From positions 1 to 54,928 of the forward strand of contig CAYPDC010000010.1 of assembly GCA_964409355.1 (NCBI GenBank): a stretch of DNA of 54,928 bases, written 5' to 3'. Origin of the DNA: PCC-10605 sp964409355. Its GTDB lineage: Bacteria; Cyanobacteriota; Cyanobacteriia; Cyanobacteriales; Cyanobacteriaceae. This document shows, in pieces, positions 16,951-26,754 of this stretch; within the stretch, counting starts at the first letter, position 1, and each line of letters starts with the position of its first letter. The notes beneath the pieces were generated by a model, which was not told the DNA's origin, searched no databases, and saw only the letters and a program-made list of their open reading frames with translations. The position numbers were made by a program, and so were the translations under genes.

Positions 16951-18921
16951 ATGAGTAACCCTAATTCGATCATTACAGAGTTATTACAAGTATTTCCTGA
17001 TCGGCGACTGCAAATGTACTTTAAATCCTCTCTAACTGCTCTTTCTCATGCGATGGAGGATCAAGTTTTAGCGGGAAATGAGGAGGCTTTAATCATTGCT
17101 AGTTTCCAAAAGGAAAGGTTTTATCGTCAGGAGGCTCATCGTTATCTACGCATCGGTAGAAAATCCCCCCATGTCTATGTTTTAGCCGCCCCCGAAACAG
17201 ATTTCAAGCACGATTCTGATGTTTATGAAAAAATCGCTTTTACCCCTGATGATGCTTTGGCTATGGAGTGGCATTTAGTGGTAATTGCTCCTAATTACGC
17301 TAATTGTCTCATTTGTCGGGAAAAAATTATTCATCATGGCACTAATTCGGAAAAAAGTGCCTTTGCTATGGATAATAGTCGTCGTTTTGAGGGTATTTGG
17401 ACTTATGATCGAGATGTTAGTCAAAAGGCGGCGGAGTTTCTTTTACACCGTATTGTCACATATCGCCCTGAGTTACAAAATAAAGTGGAGGATGCGATCG
17501 CATCTTTTTGTGGAGAGTTTTGCCAACTAAACAATATTAACAATAATACCAATCCTGATCCTTTTGTGCAAAGATTAGTCACCTATTTACAAGCAGGGCA
17601 GTATAAACTAATTAAAGCCAATAGTTTTTTGAGTGCTAAGGAGAAAAAAGAAAGATTATTAAATTCTGTTACAGGAGCAATACGGCGATCGCTCGATCCA
17701 GAAGAAATTTTGCAGGTAGCGGTGGATAAACTGGGGGAAGGTTTTGGGGTGTGTCGTTGTTTGATTTACCGTTGTCAGGAAAATGACTTAAACGCTGAGA
17801 TTAACCATGAGTTTATCAATGCCAAGATTAACTCCATTAAGGGGCAAGTTTGGCCTTTAAAACACAATCCTCTCTTTCAAGAAATCCTGATTCTGCGAGA
17901 GTCTATTAGTATCGATGATGTCAACCTAGATCCTCGCATTCAAAGTGATCCTACCACATTGTCGAAATTAATCAACAGTTGTTGTATTGTCTCATGGTTA
18001 ATGGTGCCGATTCTCTATCAAGGGAAACTTTTAGGCATGATGGAGTTACATCATTGTGACATTGAGCCTATTACTTGGAAACCCGAAGATATTGCCCTGG
18101 TAGATGCGATCGCAACTCAAGTGGGAGTAGCCCTAATTCAAGCAGAATCCTACGCTCATTTAGAAGACTTAAACGAACAGCTAGAAGCCTTAGATAGAAC
18201 GAGATCTAACCTTGTAGCCATTACTGGGCATGAATTGCGCACCCCCCTTTCTACCATTCAAGTTTGCTTAGAAAGTTTGGCAAATGAGCCAGATATGCCC
18301 GAAGAATTACGACAAATAATGCTCACTACCGCCCTAGAAGATGCCGAGAGAATGCGTAAATTAGTGCAGGATTTCCTCACCCTTTCTCAACTAGAAAGTG
18401 GTACAGTGGAATGGAATCCAGAACCCTTATCCTTAGAAGAATGCGTCGAATTATCCCTCTGTCAAATTCGCTCTCGCAAAGACAAAAATTCTCTCCCTAA
18501 AGTCCTTAGTAACGTCGATCGCGCTTTACCCTTAGTACAAGCTGACGGAGAATGGTTAGTGGAAGTATTGAGTAAACTTCTCGATAATGCTTGTAAATTT
18601 ACCAACGGCGAAGGAGAAATCATGATTAATGTGGAAGAAAGAAAAAATAATACCCTTAAGGTGACAATATCTGACAATGGTAGAGGTATAGAACCCGATC
18701 GCCTCGATAAAGTGTTCGATCGATTTTACCAAGAAGAAGGTGCATTGAGAAGATCCGCCGGAGGCACGGGGTTAGGATTAGCTATCTGTCGGCAAATAGT
18801 GAATAACTGGGGGGGGAAAATATGGGCGGAATCGAAAGGGAAAAATCAGGGTAGTCAATTTCATTTCACCATTCCCATTTTCCAAAAAGACTTTAATTAC
18901 AACTCTAAAAATCGTAAATAA
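16951..18921 (+). CDS. Sensor histidine kinase: DICT - GAF - HisKA - HATPase
   Basis: 656 aa from the ATG giving MSNPNSIITELLQ; an upstream TTG at 16909 would add 14 residues of poor quality. Order: DICT sensory domain (about 1-200), GAF domain (about 240-400, with FGVCRCLIYRC), HisKA with ITGHELRTPLS (phospho-His about 427), then HATPase with N box LLDNACKFT, G1 DNGRGI and G2 GGTGLGLAI. It is soluble, with no membrane segments. DICT-GAF kinases are typical of cyanobacteria and are linked to light or redox signalling. No response regulator gene is next to it. Confidence 0.9.
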   Translation: MSNPNSIITELLQVFPDRRLQMYFKSSLTALSHAMEDQVLAGNEEALIIASFQKERFYRQEAHRYLRIGRKSPHVYVLAAPETDFKHDSDVYEKIAFTPDDALAMEWHLVVIAPNYANCLICREKIIHHGTNSEKSAFAMDNSRRFEGIWTYDRDVSQKAAEFLLHRIVTYRPELQNKVEDAIASFCGEFCQLNNINNNTNPDPFVQRLVTYLQAGQYKLIKANSFLSAKEKKERLLNSVTGAIRRSLDPEEILQVAVDKLGEGFGVCRCLIYRCQENDLNAEINHEFINAKINSIKGQVWPLKHNPLFQEILILRESISIDDVNLDPRIQSDPTTLSKLINSCCIVSWLMVPILYQGKLLGMMELHHCDIEPITWKPEDIALVDAIATQVGVALIQAESYAHLEDLNEQLEALDRTRSNLVAITGHELRTPLSTIQVCLESLANEPDMPEELRQIMLTTALEDAERMRKLVQDFLTLSQLESGTVEWNPEPLSLEECVELSLCQIRSRKDKNSLPKVLSNVDRALPLVQADGEWLVEVLSKLLDNACKFTNGEGEIMINVEERKNNTLKVTISDNGRGIEPDRLDKVFDRFYQEEGALRRSAGGTGLGLAICRQIVNNWGGKIWAESKGKNQGSQFHFTIPIFQKDFNYNSKNRK

Positions 18922-18953
18922 GTAAAGTTAAAGGTAAATAATGGAATAATTAC

Positions 18954-20030
18954 TTATTTGCCCCTCTCAATAATACCGCCACCTAGTAATATATCCTGAT
19001 GATAGAATACCGCAGCTTGTCCGGGGGTAATACCAAATTGGGGCTCATCAAACACTAATTTAACCCGATTATTCTCTAAAGGAATGATATTGACAGGTTG
19101 AGGAGTGGCACGGTATCTAACCTTTACCTCCGCTTTGAATGGTACTTCTGGAGGTGCGATGGAAACCCAGTTAACCCGACTAACATAGCATTCCGTCTCA
19201 CCCCCTTGATCCCTTGTACCCACTATAACCTGATTCATCACAGGATCTAATTTCAGCACATAAAGAGGCTCAGAATAAGCAATTCCTAACCCTCGTCTTT
19301 GTCCAATAGTATAATGATGGATACCTTCATGCTCTCCTAAAATATGACCTTCTAAGTCCACTATTTGCCCTTGTTTTGGTTTAATATACTTATCTAAAAA
19401 GTCTTTCATATTGCCGTGAGCTTCTATGAGGCATAAATCCTGACTTTCAGGTTTTTTGGCTGTTTTCAAGTTCAAAGCCTCCGCTATCGCCCTAGTTTCC
19501 GTTTTCGTTTGATTACCCAGGGGGAAAATTAGATGAGATAAGATTTCTTGGGGTAAGTCATAGAGAAAGTATGATTGATCTTTACTGTCGTCAATGGCTT
19601 TTAATAACTGGGTGCGGGTGCGCTGCGTGCTTTTGGCATCGCATATTTCATCATGAACAACCCTAGCATAATGACCTGTAGCAATTTTATCAATACCCAA
19701 AGTTTTTTGGGCATATTCGAGCATAGGGGGAAATTTCACGGTACGATTACATTGAGAACAGGGTAACGGAGTAACGCCACCTTCATAGCCTGTGACTAAA
19801 TAATCGACAATATTTTCTTGAAAAACATCTCTAATATCAACAATATGGTGATTAATGCCTAATTGTTCGCAAATATGAGCCGCATCTACCATTCCCTCTG
19901 AACAACATTGTCCTTTGCCCTTCATTAACCAAAGGGTGACGCCTTCCACATGATAACCTTGTTTTTGCAAAATCGCCGCAGCAACGGAACTATCTACCCC
20001 CCCTGATAAGCCGACTAAAACCTTATCCAT
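18954..20030 (-). CDS. mnmA: tRNA-specific 2-thiouridylase MnmA
   Basis: About 358 aa from the ATG that yields MDKVLVGLSGGVDSS; two upstream in-frame ATGs (to 20054) add eight unlikely residues. The PP-loop SGGVDSS is at the N-terminus. The first catalytic Cys lies in PLPCSQCNRT and the second in ESQDLCLIE. The central GIHHYTIGQRRGLGI and a C-terminal barrel complete it. It thiolates U34 of tRNA-Lys, -Glu and -Gln. Confidence 0.95.
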   Translation of the reverse strand: MDKVLVGLSGGVDSSVAAAILQKQGYHVEGVTLWLMKGKGQCCSEGMVDAAHICEQLGINHHIVDIRDVFQENIVDYLVTGYEGGVTPLPCSQCNRTVKFPPMLEYAQKTLGIDKIATGHYARVVHDEICDAKSTQRTRTQLLKAIDDSKDQSYFLYDLPQEILSHLIFPLGNQTKTETRAIAEALNLKTAKKPESQDLCLIEAHGNMKDFLDKYIKPKQGQIVDLEGHILGEHEGIHHYTIGQRRGLGIAYSEPLYVLKLDPVMNQVIVGTRDQGGETECYVSRVNWVSIAPPEVPFKAEVKVRYRATPQPVNIIPLENNRVKLVFDEPQFGITPGQAAVFYHQDILLGGGIIERGK

Positions 20031-20536
20031 GACCATCAATATTAATGACAACAATTAGTGATGAATAATCAAAAAATTAATAAGGGGCGGATGCCCCTTT
20101 TTCCTGACCCTGATCCTTTAATTACTCATTATAACCATTTTTATCTGAACCACCAACATTAGACTTGTCCAACAATCGGACTAGAAGCCCGAAATACCTA
20201 AAAAAAATCCTAATTTCTGGAGATGTCTATTAAAATTAAAACTTCCAACCATATAAGTACAGAAACGTTACACTAAAAATAAATTAATGCTCTTTGGTAA
20301 TATAAAAGTAATTTTTATGCCAAAGCGAGAAAAAATTTTGTCTGTGCCATAAATGAAGTTTGTAAAAATATACACTAATTATTATCACCCGTCAATCAGA
20401 AAAACCAGTTGTCATGATGTCTTTGGAAAGTTACAGTGCGATCGAGGAAACAGTAGTTTTATTTTTAAGTTCAGTTAAATAATCTAAAATTAAGAGCAAC
20501 TTTACAACCAGATAGCCATTTATTTTTTTATAGAAT
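20031..20536. other. Divergent intergenic region, 506 bases
   Basis: It holds the AAGGGGC-GGAT-GCCCCTT hairpin at about 20080-20099 followed by T residues, then REP-like copy e at 20159-20231. A 22-codon frame near 20414 has no recognisable product. The region must contain the promoters of mnmA and of the AAA-polyferredoxin gene, but I see no convincing -35/-10 pair. Confidence 0.5.
20159..20231. repeat. REP-like repeat, copy e (inverted)
   Basis: It runs from TTAGACTTGTCCAAC through the stem CGGACTAGAAGCCCG to TTTCTGGAGATGTCTATTAA. The terminal TAGAC and GTCTA ends are inverted. Same family as the copies at 5393 and 48179. Confidence 0.7.
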
Positions 20537-22705
20537 ATGACTGGAAAAGAAATCAATAACAGTTTAGCTCAAGAAGTAGCGGACTTATCCTCAAAGTTGA
20601 CTTTTGAGCAAGAAAGACAAACTATTTTACGCCCTTATTTAGTGACAAGGGCGAAACGGGGTATTGTCGGCAGAAGTCGTTATGCGGTGAGGTTACGACA
20701 AGAGATTAAAAAAGCTACTGATAGCCGGGATTCGGTGTTAATATTTGGTGAACCGGGTTTAGAAAAAGATAATTTAGCGGCTTTAATTCACTATGGAGGA
20801 TGCGATCGCACCGAACCAACCATTAAGTTAAACTGCGGTAAACTCCAAGCTAGTGGGGCGGAGTTATTTGGACGAGAAGGCGGTAAAATGGGCTTAATTG
20901 AGGCTTTGGGTAAAGGTACGCTGATTTTTAACAATATTCAAGATTTACCATTGGAGTTATTTAACCCTCTTTGTCAACTGTTAGCAACAAAAACTTATAC
21001 ACCTGTTCAACGTAATGAAAATAACCCCCCTAAGAGTAAGACTTGTCAGGTAAGAATTATTCTTATCTCGGAAAAAGTCTGTCCTGAGATTGATTCCCTT
21101 GTTTCTCAAACAATCAAAGTGCCTCCTCTGAGGGTGCGTAAAAGCGATTTAGAGGATCAAGTAAAATATTACATCAGTTTAACTGCCCGTAGTCGTAAGA
21201 TTGAGAAACCGCAAATTACTGCCGATGCTTTACGCCGTTTACAAACCTACGATTTTCCTAATAATCTGCGAGAATTAGAAAATTTGATTGAAAGGGCGAT
21301 CGTGCAATTATCAGGGAGTAATGAGTTAACAGAAGATATTATCTGGCCTTCTAAGGTTAAAAAACAGCAATTTCGCCTCAATTTACTCAATGTTTACCCT
21401 CGTTTGCGTAGCTTTCTTCGTAGTGACTGGTATCCCGATCGCATCAACTATGGTTTTACCGTTGTCGTCTTTGCTTTCATTGTCGGGGTTTTATTCCTAG
21501 CACCCCAAGCGCGATCGGACAATTTTGCTCTTAACTTCTTTTGGGCGTGGTGGTGGCCTTTAATTCTCATTGGTTTTCCTTTTGTAGGGAGGTTGTGGTG
21601 TTCATTTTGTCCCTTTATGATTTATGGAGAAATCACCCAAAAAATCCGACTGAAACTATTACCTCATATCCCTTTGCAAAAATGGCCTCGACAAACCGCC
21701 GAAAAATGGGGGGGATGGTTTTTATTTGCTCTGTTTACCTTAATCTTACTCTGGGAAGAAATTTGGGATTTACCCAATACTGCTTATTTATCTGCTTGTT
21801 TACTATTATTAATTACCGCCGGGGCGATGATTTGTTCCGCTATATTTGAAAGACGTTTTTGGTGTCGATATTTATGCCCTATTGGCGGTATGAATGGGAT
21901 GTTTGCCAAACTTTCTATCACCGAATTAAGGGCGCAACAGGGTATTTGTTCCGCAGAATGTACAACATATCAATGTTATAAAGGAGGGGAGAAAAAAGGA
22001 GAAGGATTAGCAACTGATGGATGTCCTTTGTATTCGCACCCCGCCCAACTACAGGATAATCGAGATTGTGTATTGTGTATGACTTGTTTAAAAGCCTGTC
22101 CTCATCGCTCTGTTAGCTTTAATTTACGTCCTCCAGCCATTGAATTATGGACAACTCACCAACCCCGAAGCTATGAAGTAGCGTTGCTATTTTTGCTCTT
22201 AAATGCGGTTTTTCTGCATCAATTACCGACTATCAATCAATTCTTTCACTTAGGCTTAGATTTAAACAATTTTTGGCAACATTCCTTCCTTTCTGTTCTA
22301 GTTTTATTCATTCCAGCCTTAATACCCCTTATGGGCTATGGTATCATAGGTGCGATCGCACCCTTATTTCCTGCCATTCAACCGCGCTCATTTATCGAAT
22401 TAGCTTACGGTTATTTACCTCTGGCATTAATGGCGAATCTTGCCTATTATTTACAACTAGGTTTAGGGGAGGCGGGGAAAATTTTACCCGTGACTTATGC
22501 AACTTTTGGTTTTGATGGTAGCAATTTACCGATTTTCGTGGCACATCCTGCGGTTATTGCCTTTTTGCAAGGAGTTAGTTTAATTGTCGGTATTTTAGCG
22601 GCGATTATTCTCAGTCAAAAAATTGCCCGTCAATCCTTTAAATTGATTTTACCACAACATTTTGCGGTTATTTTATTGGGGGTTTGCTTCTGGCAACTGA
22701 ATTAG
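20537..22705 (+). CDS. AAA (sigma-54-activator-like) domain fused to NapH/NosR-type polyferredoxin
   Basis: 722 aa. Residues about 40-275 follow a sigma-54 activator core: IVGRSRYA, a loose Walker A GEPGLEKD, ELFGREGG, VPPLRVRKSDL and FPNNLRELENLIERAIV. Two key features are missing: the GAFTGA loop is deleted between ELFGREGG and GLIEALG, and Walker B reads GTLIFNNIQD, with Asn where Asp and Glu belong. Residues about 305-722 have eight or so membrane segments with WCSFCPF, RYLCPIGGMNG and a ferredoxin motif CVLCMTCLKACP, as in NapH/NosR/CcoG-like electron carriers. No DNA-binding helix-turn-helix is seen. I infer a membrane redox protein with a non-catalytic AAA domain. Confidence 0.8.
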   Translation: MTGKEINNSLAQEVADLSSKLTFEQERQTILRPYLVTRAKRGIVGRSRYAVRLRQEIKKATDSRDSVLIFGEPGLEKDNLAALIHYGGCDRTEPTIKLNCGKLQASGAELFGREGGKMGLIEALGKGTLIFNNIQDLPLELFNPLCQLLATKTYTPVQRNENNPPKSKTCQVRIILISEKVCPEIDSLVSQTIKVPPLRVRKSDLEDQVKYYISLTARSRKIEKPQITADALRRLQTYDFPNNLRELENLIERAIVQLSGSNELTEDIIWPSKVKKQQFRLNLLNVYPRLRSFLRSDWYPDRINYGFTVVVFAFIVGVLFLAPQARSDNFALNFFWAWWWPLILIGFPFVGRLWCSFCPFMIYGEITQKIRLKLLPHIPLQKWPRQTAEKWGGWFLFALFTLILLWEEIWDLPNTAYLSACLLLLITAGAMICSAIFERRFWCRYLCPIGGMNGMFAKLSITELRAQQGICSAECTTYQCYKGGEKKGEGLATDGCPLYSHPAQLQDNRDCVLCMTCLKACPHRSVSFNLRPPAIELWTTHQPRSYEVALLFLLLNAVFLHQLPTINQFFHLGLDLNNFWQHSFLSVLVLFIPALIPLMGYGIIGAIAPLFPAIQPRSFIELAYGYLPLALMANLAYYLQLGLGEAGKILPVTYATFGFDGSNLPIFVAHPAVIAFLQGVSLIVGILAAIILSQKIARQSFKLILPQHFAVILLGVCFWQLN

Positions 22706-22748
22706 GCATTGGGAAAAAATACAATTTTGGTGACAATCCTTGAAGGAT

Positions 22749-24557
22749 TTATGAGTCTAACTTTAACACAGCCATAAATGCCTCTTGAGGTACATCCACA
22801 GTGCCGATCGACTTCATGCGTTTTTTACCTTTAGCCTGTTTCTGTAATAGTTTTTTCTTACGACTAATATCACCGCCGTAACATTTCGCTAAAACGTCTT
22901 TTCTAAGGGCTGGAATATGCTCACTAGCAATAATTTTAGCTCCGATCGCAGCTTGAATAGGTACTTTAAATTGATGACGAGGAATCAATTCTTTGAGTTT
23001 TTCCGTCAAAGCCCGTCCAACATGATAGGCTTTATCTCGATGGACAATCATGGCTAAAGCATCCACTGGATCTTTATTTACCATAATATCTAAGCGAATT
23101 AAATGATTTTCTCGATAACCAATTAAATGATATTCCATACTCGCATAACCCCGAGAGCGAGATTTTAACTGATCAAAAAAGTCAGTAACAACCTCCGCTA
23201 AAGGCAACTCATAGATTAAATTCGTACGATTCATGGTAAAGTATTTCATATCTACAAATACTCCCCGTCGAGTCTGACACAAATCCATCAAAGCCCCCAC
23301 ATAAGTTTCAGGAGTAATCATTTCGACTCTGATATAAGGTTCTTCGATTTTGACTTGTTTCTGTGGAGGAGGCAACGCACTGGGGTTATCAATTTCAATT
23401 TGCTCTCCATCGGTGGTAGTGACACGATAGACAACCGAAGGTGCGGTGGTAATTAAGTCTAAATTATATTCCCTTTCTAGGCGTTCCTGTACAATTTCCA
23501 TGTGTAGTAACCCCAAGAAACCGCAACGGAAGCCAAAACCCATAGCTGAGGAGGTTTCAGGCTCAAAAGAAAGCGCCGCATCGTTGAGTTTGAGCTTTTC
23601 TAACGCGTCTTTCAAATCGGCATATTGATCCGCATCCGTAGGGAATAAACCGCAGAATACCATCGGTTTTGCCTCGGTATAACCCGGTAAAGGCTCTTTC
23701 GCTGGTTTACTGACTAAAGTAATAGTATCCCCTACCCGTGCATCTTCCACACTCTTAATCGCCGCCGCTAAATAACCCACTTCTCCTGCGTGGAGTTCGT
23801 TAACTTGTACTTGAGTGGGAGACAATACCCCAATTTCGTCTAAATCATACTCTTTTCCAGATGCCATTAAACGGATGCGATCGCCCTTTTTCACACTACC
23901 ATCCATGACACGGAAATAAACCACAACCCCCCGATAAGGATCATAATAACTATCAAAAATTAAAGCTCTTAAAGGTTGATCTACGGTATCTTGAGGAGGA
24001 GGCACTTGAGCGACAATGGATTCTAAAATATCCTCAATCCCGATGCCACTTTTTGCCGAAGCATGAATGATATTAGTACAATCTAAACCGACAACTTCTT
24101 CAATTTCTTCGATTACCCTTTCAGGTTCAGCACTAGGTAAATCAATTTTATTTAAAACAGGGATAATTTCCAAATCATTATCAAGGGCGAGATAGACATT
24201 AGCCAAAGTTTGAGCTTCTACCCCTTGAGAAGCGTCCACCACCAATAAAGCGCCCTCACAGGCTGCCAAAGAGCGAGAAACCTCATAAGAAAAGTCAACG
24301 TGTCCGGGAGTATCAATCAAATTTAACACATATTCTTCTCCATCTTTTGCCTTATAATTCATTCGAGCGGCTTGGAGTTTGATAGTAATACCTCTTTCTC
24401 TTTCTAGTTCCATATTATCAAGGAATTGAGCCTTCATCTCCCGATCAGCCACAGTTCCTGTCACCTGTAGCAAACGGTCTGCTAAAGTGGATTTACCGTG
24501 ATCAATATGGGCAATAATACAAAAATTGCGCAGTCGTTTTACGGGAGCGTCAGTCAT
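22749..24557 (-). CDS. lepA: Elongation factor 4 (LepA)
   Basis: 602 aa, standard length. The G domain starts NFCIIAHIDHGKSTLADRLL. G2 lies in the switch I area with RERGITIK, G3 is DTPGHVDF and G4 is NKIDLP. The LepA-specific C-terminal domain ends in the family's basic stretch, with ISRKKKLLQKQAKGKKRM and the DVPQEAF tail. This GTPase back-translocates or remodels stalled ribosomes. It converges with the AAA-polyferredoxin gene across 43 bases. Confidence 0.97.
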   Translation of the reverse strand: MTDAPVKRLRNFCIIAHIDHGKSTLADRLLQVTGTVADREMKAQFLDNMELERERGITIKLQAARMNYKAKDGEEYVLNLIDTPGHVDFSYEVSRSLAACEGALLVVDASQGVEAQTLANVYLALDNDLEIIPVLNKIDLPSAEPERVIEEIEEVVGLDCTNIIHASAKSGIGIEDILESIVAQVPPPQDTVDQPLRALIFDSYYDPYRGVVVYFRVMDGSVKKGDRIRLMASGKEYDLDEIGVLSPTQVQVNELHAGEVGYLAAAIKSVEDARVGDTITLVSKPAKEPLPGYTEAKPMVFCGLFPTDADQYADLKDALEKLKLNDAALSFEPETSSAMGFGFRCGFLGLLHMEIVQERLEREYNLDLITTAPSVVYRVTTTDGEQIEIDNPSALPPPQKQVKIEEPYIRVEMITPETYVGALMDLCQTRRGVFVDMKYFTMNRTNLIYELPLAEVVTDFFDQLKSRSRGYASMEYHLIGYRENHLIRLDIMVNKDPVDALAMIVHRDKAYHVGRALTEKLKELIPRHQFKVPIQAAIGAKIIASEHIPALRKDVLAKCYGGDISRKKKLLQKQAKGKKRMKSIGTVDVPQEAFMAVLKLDS

Positions 24558-24730
24558 ATATGTATCTTCTTTGATTTCAATAAAAGGGCTAGAAAAATTT
24601 AGAAAAAATTAACGTTTCTTAACTTATTTTAATATCAAGCTAGGAAAAACGCTCTTTATTTAGGAAAATAAAAATAGAACAAAAGTGATTTTGTTAGATT
24701 AGAGTTAAGTATCCAATTAAATATAATTAT

Positions 24731-24961
24731 ATGAATAATAACACTTTGTCTGAAGGACGTGGCGCTGAAAAAGTAGAAATGTCCATTCACATAGATTCTG
24801 AATTATTTGAAAAAATTAGTCATCTCACCAATGATCCTAGTAGAATAATTGAGTCTGCTTTAAAAGAGTGGCTGAGGGGAGAAAGACAGCAAGATGATGA
24901 TTTAACTCGTAGTCTGCGTCGTAATCCTCCCGTGCCTCCTAGGGGGGAATGGAACGATTAA
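24731..24961 (+). CDS. Small ribbon-helix-helix-like protein
   Basis: 76 aa. VEMSIHIDSELFEKISHL followed by DPSRIIESALKEWLRGE is a plausible RHH fold (one strand and two helices), as in CopG/CcdA-type antitoxins and small regulators. The C-terminal 25 residues are charged and proline-rich (RRNPPVPPRGEW). No toxin gene follows; the next gene is a histidine kinase 108 bases away. The assignment rests on pattern only. Confidence 0.55.
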   Translation: MNNNTLSEGRGAEKVEMSIHIDSELFEKISHLTNDPSRIIESALKEWLRGERQQDDDLTRSLRRNPPVPPRGEWND

Positions 24962-25004
24962 AGGGTATTGGGAAGATGGGGGAGATGAGGAAGAAAATTA
25001 ATTC

Positions 25005-25060
25005 TTCTGACTTCTGACTCCTGACTCCTAATTTTTGATTCTAAATTCTAAATTCTAAAT
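25005..25060. repeat. Heptamer tandem repeat, eight units
   Basis: The units are TTCTGAC (twice), TCCTGAC, TCCTAAT, TTTTGAT and TCTAAAT (three times). This is the longest heptamer run in the window, and it reaches to within nine bases of the GTG start of the downstream kinase, where a Shine-Dalgarno would be expected. None is visible. Confidence 0.7.
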
Positions 25061-25068
25061 TTTTTCCT

Positions 25069-26754
25069 GTGTCAAATATTGTCGAATATAATAATGATTG
25101 TATGTTCTCTCAATTGGGTGTCGAGTTGGTTTTTACCCAAAATGCTCAGGGTGACTATCTTTCTTTTTACTGGAAATCAAAATTTGAAGATAAACACCAT
25201 CAAGAAGCAGATGTATTAAAACCATTACTGAAAGATACTTATTTGGAGCGTATCCAAAGGGTAATTAAGCGCAAAATTCCTGAGCAGTGTAACTATATTT
25301 TCTGTCAAGATGGTCTTTCTATTCCCTTTGAGTTGATTATTAGTCCTATTATTTTGCCTGATGGTAATGTCGAATCAGTGTTAGTAATGGGTAGGAGTTT
25401 GGAAAATGCCCCTCATCTTTCCCCAGAATCCACTTCTGCTTTACCGACAAATCCTGATCCTTATCAGAAATTATTAACCAATATCGCTCGCAAAATTCGT
25501 CGCACTCTCGATTTGGAAACTATCGGGCAACAAACCGTTGAGAGTGTTGGAGAAGCCTTAAAGGTTAGTCGTTGTTTATTACTTATACCTACTCATAACA
25601 GTCAAATTTTGGAAGTAAAAGCAGAATATTGTCAGCCCCAAGATAAATCTGTGTTAGGATTACAACTTAATTTTCAAGAGTATCAGGAAATAAAAGAGGC
25701 GATCGCATCTCGGAAAGGTATCAGTTTTGATCCTCGTAGCTATCCCAGTTGTGATGCGGTTTCAGTGTTGTTAGTGCCGACTTTTTATCAACAGGAATTG
25801 AATGGTATTATTTGTTTACATCAGTGCGATCGTCCCCGGCAATGGAATGAAGCCGAATGGGAATTAGTGCAGGAATTGGCAGACCAAGTAGGTACAGCTA
25901 TGGCACACGCCACCATTTACCAAAAACTAGAAATTGCCAATCAGGAAGCAAAAGAAGCATCAAGGTTAAAAAGTGAGTTTTTAGCCAGTACCAGTCATGA
26001 ATTAAGGACTCCTTTAAATGGTATATTAGGATTCTTGAAATTAGTCTTAGATGATATGGCTGACGACAAGGAAGAAGAAAGAGAATTTATTGATCAAGCC
26101 TATAATTCAGCACTACATTTACTGAACTTGATCAATGATATTTTAGACATTGCCAAAATTGAAGCAGGAAAGATGGAATTTGAACTTACTCCCATCTCCT
26201 TCAATCAGATTTGTCATGAAATTTATAAATTTGCCCATCCCCAAGCCGAAAAGAAAAACCTTTACTTCAAAATTGATTTACCTTGCACCTACGATGAAAT
26301 TTTAATTTATGCCGATTATCAAAGATTATTACAGGTGATGTTGAACTTAGTGGGCAATTCTCTCAAGTTTACCCATGAAGGAGGCATCGAAATCAAAGGG
26401 GAAATTGTACCAAAACAAATTAATCTGAAGGATGAAACCTTACCCGGTATGTTAAAAATCAGTGTTGAAGATACAGGAATCGGAGTTTCTTTAGACAAAC
26501 AAGAAAGACTCTTTGAAACATTTTATCAAGTGGATGGATCACGAACAAAGGCTTATGGCGGTACTGGATTAGGTTTAGCTATCTCCAAACGATTAGTAGA
26601 AGCAATGGGAGGCAAAATTTCTTTTTACAGCATGGGGGATTTTTTAGGTACAACGGTGACATTTACAGTGCCGTTATCTCAATTACCAATTGTGAAATAC
26701 TCATTTTCGCTACGCTTTAATGACGACAACAATATTGATTCTTTTACGGCATAA
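25069..26754 (+). CDS. Sensor histidine kinase with GAF domain
   Basis: 561 aa, GTG start. An N-terminal PAS-like region (about 1-120, ILPDGNVESVLVMGRSLE), a GAF domain (about 145-285, with VSRCLLLIP), HisKA with STSHELRTPLNG (phospho-His 310), and HATPase with NLVGNSLKFT, DTGIGV and GGTGLGLAI. Soluble. The start is weakly supported because the leader is heptamer repeat. The last 11 bases overlap the convergent glycosyltransferase gene. Confidence 0.88.
   Translation: MSNIVEYNNDCMFSQLGVELVFTQNAQGDYLSFYWKSKFEDKHHQEADVLKPLLKDTYLERIQRVIKRKIPEQCNYIFCQDGLSIPFELIISPIILPDGNVESVLVMGRSLENAPHLSPESTSALPTNPDPYQKLLTNIARKIRRTLDLETIGQQTVESVGEALKVSRCLLLIPTHNSQILEVKAEYCQPQDKSVLGLQLNFQEYQEIKEAIASRKGISFDPRSYPSCDAVSVLLVPTFYQQELNGIICLHQCDRPRQWNEAEWELVQELADQVGTAMAHATIYQKLEIANQEAKEASRLKSEFLASTSHELRTPLNGILGFLKLVLDDMADDKEEEREFIDQAYNSALHLLNLINDILDIAKIEAGKMEFELTPISFNQICHEIYKFAHPQAEKKNLYFKIDLPCTYDEILIYADYQRLLQVMLNLVGNSLKFTHEGGIEIKGEIVPKQINLKDETLPGMLKISVEDTGIGVSLDKQERLFETFYQVDGSRTKAYGGTGLGLAISKRLVEAMGGKISFYSMGDFLGTTVTFTVPLSQLPIVKYSFSLRFNDDNNIDSFTA

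Noticed and set aside
20414..20482. 22-codon frame upstream of the AAA-polyferredoxin gene
   Set aside because: No ribosome-binding site or recognisable sequence.
20537..22705. Annotation as a sigma-54-dependent transcription activator
   Set aside because: GAFTGA loop, Walker B acids and DNA-binding domain are absent, and most of the protein is a membrane polyferredoxin.
25005..25060. CRISPR-like direct repeats
   Set aside because: Seven-base units without spacers are heptamer repeats; no CRISPR array or cas gene exists in the window.
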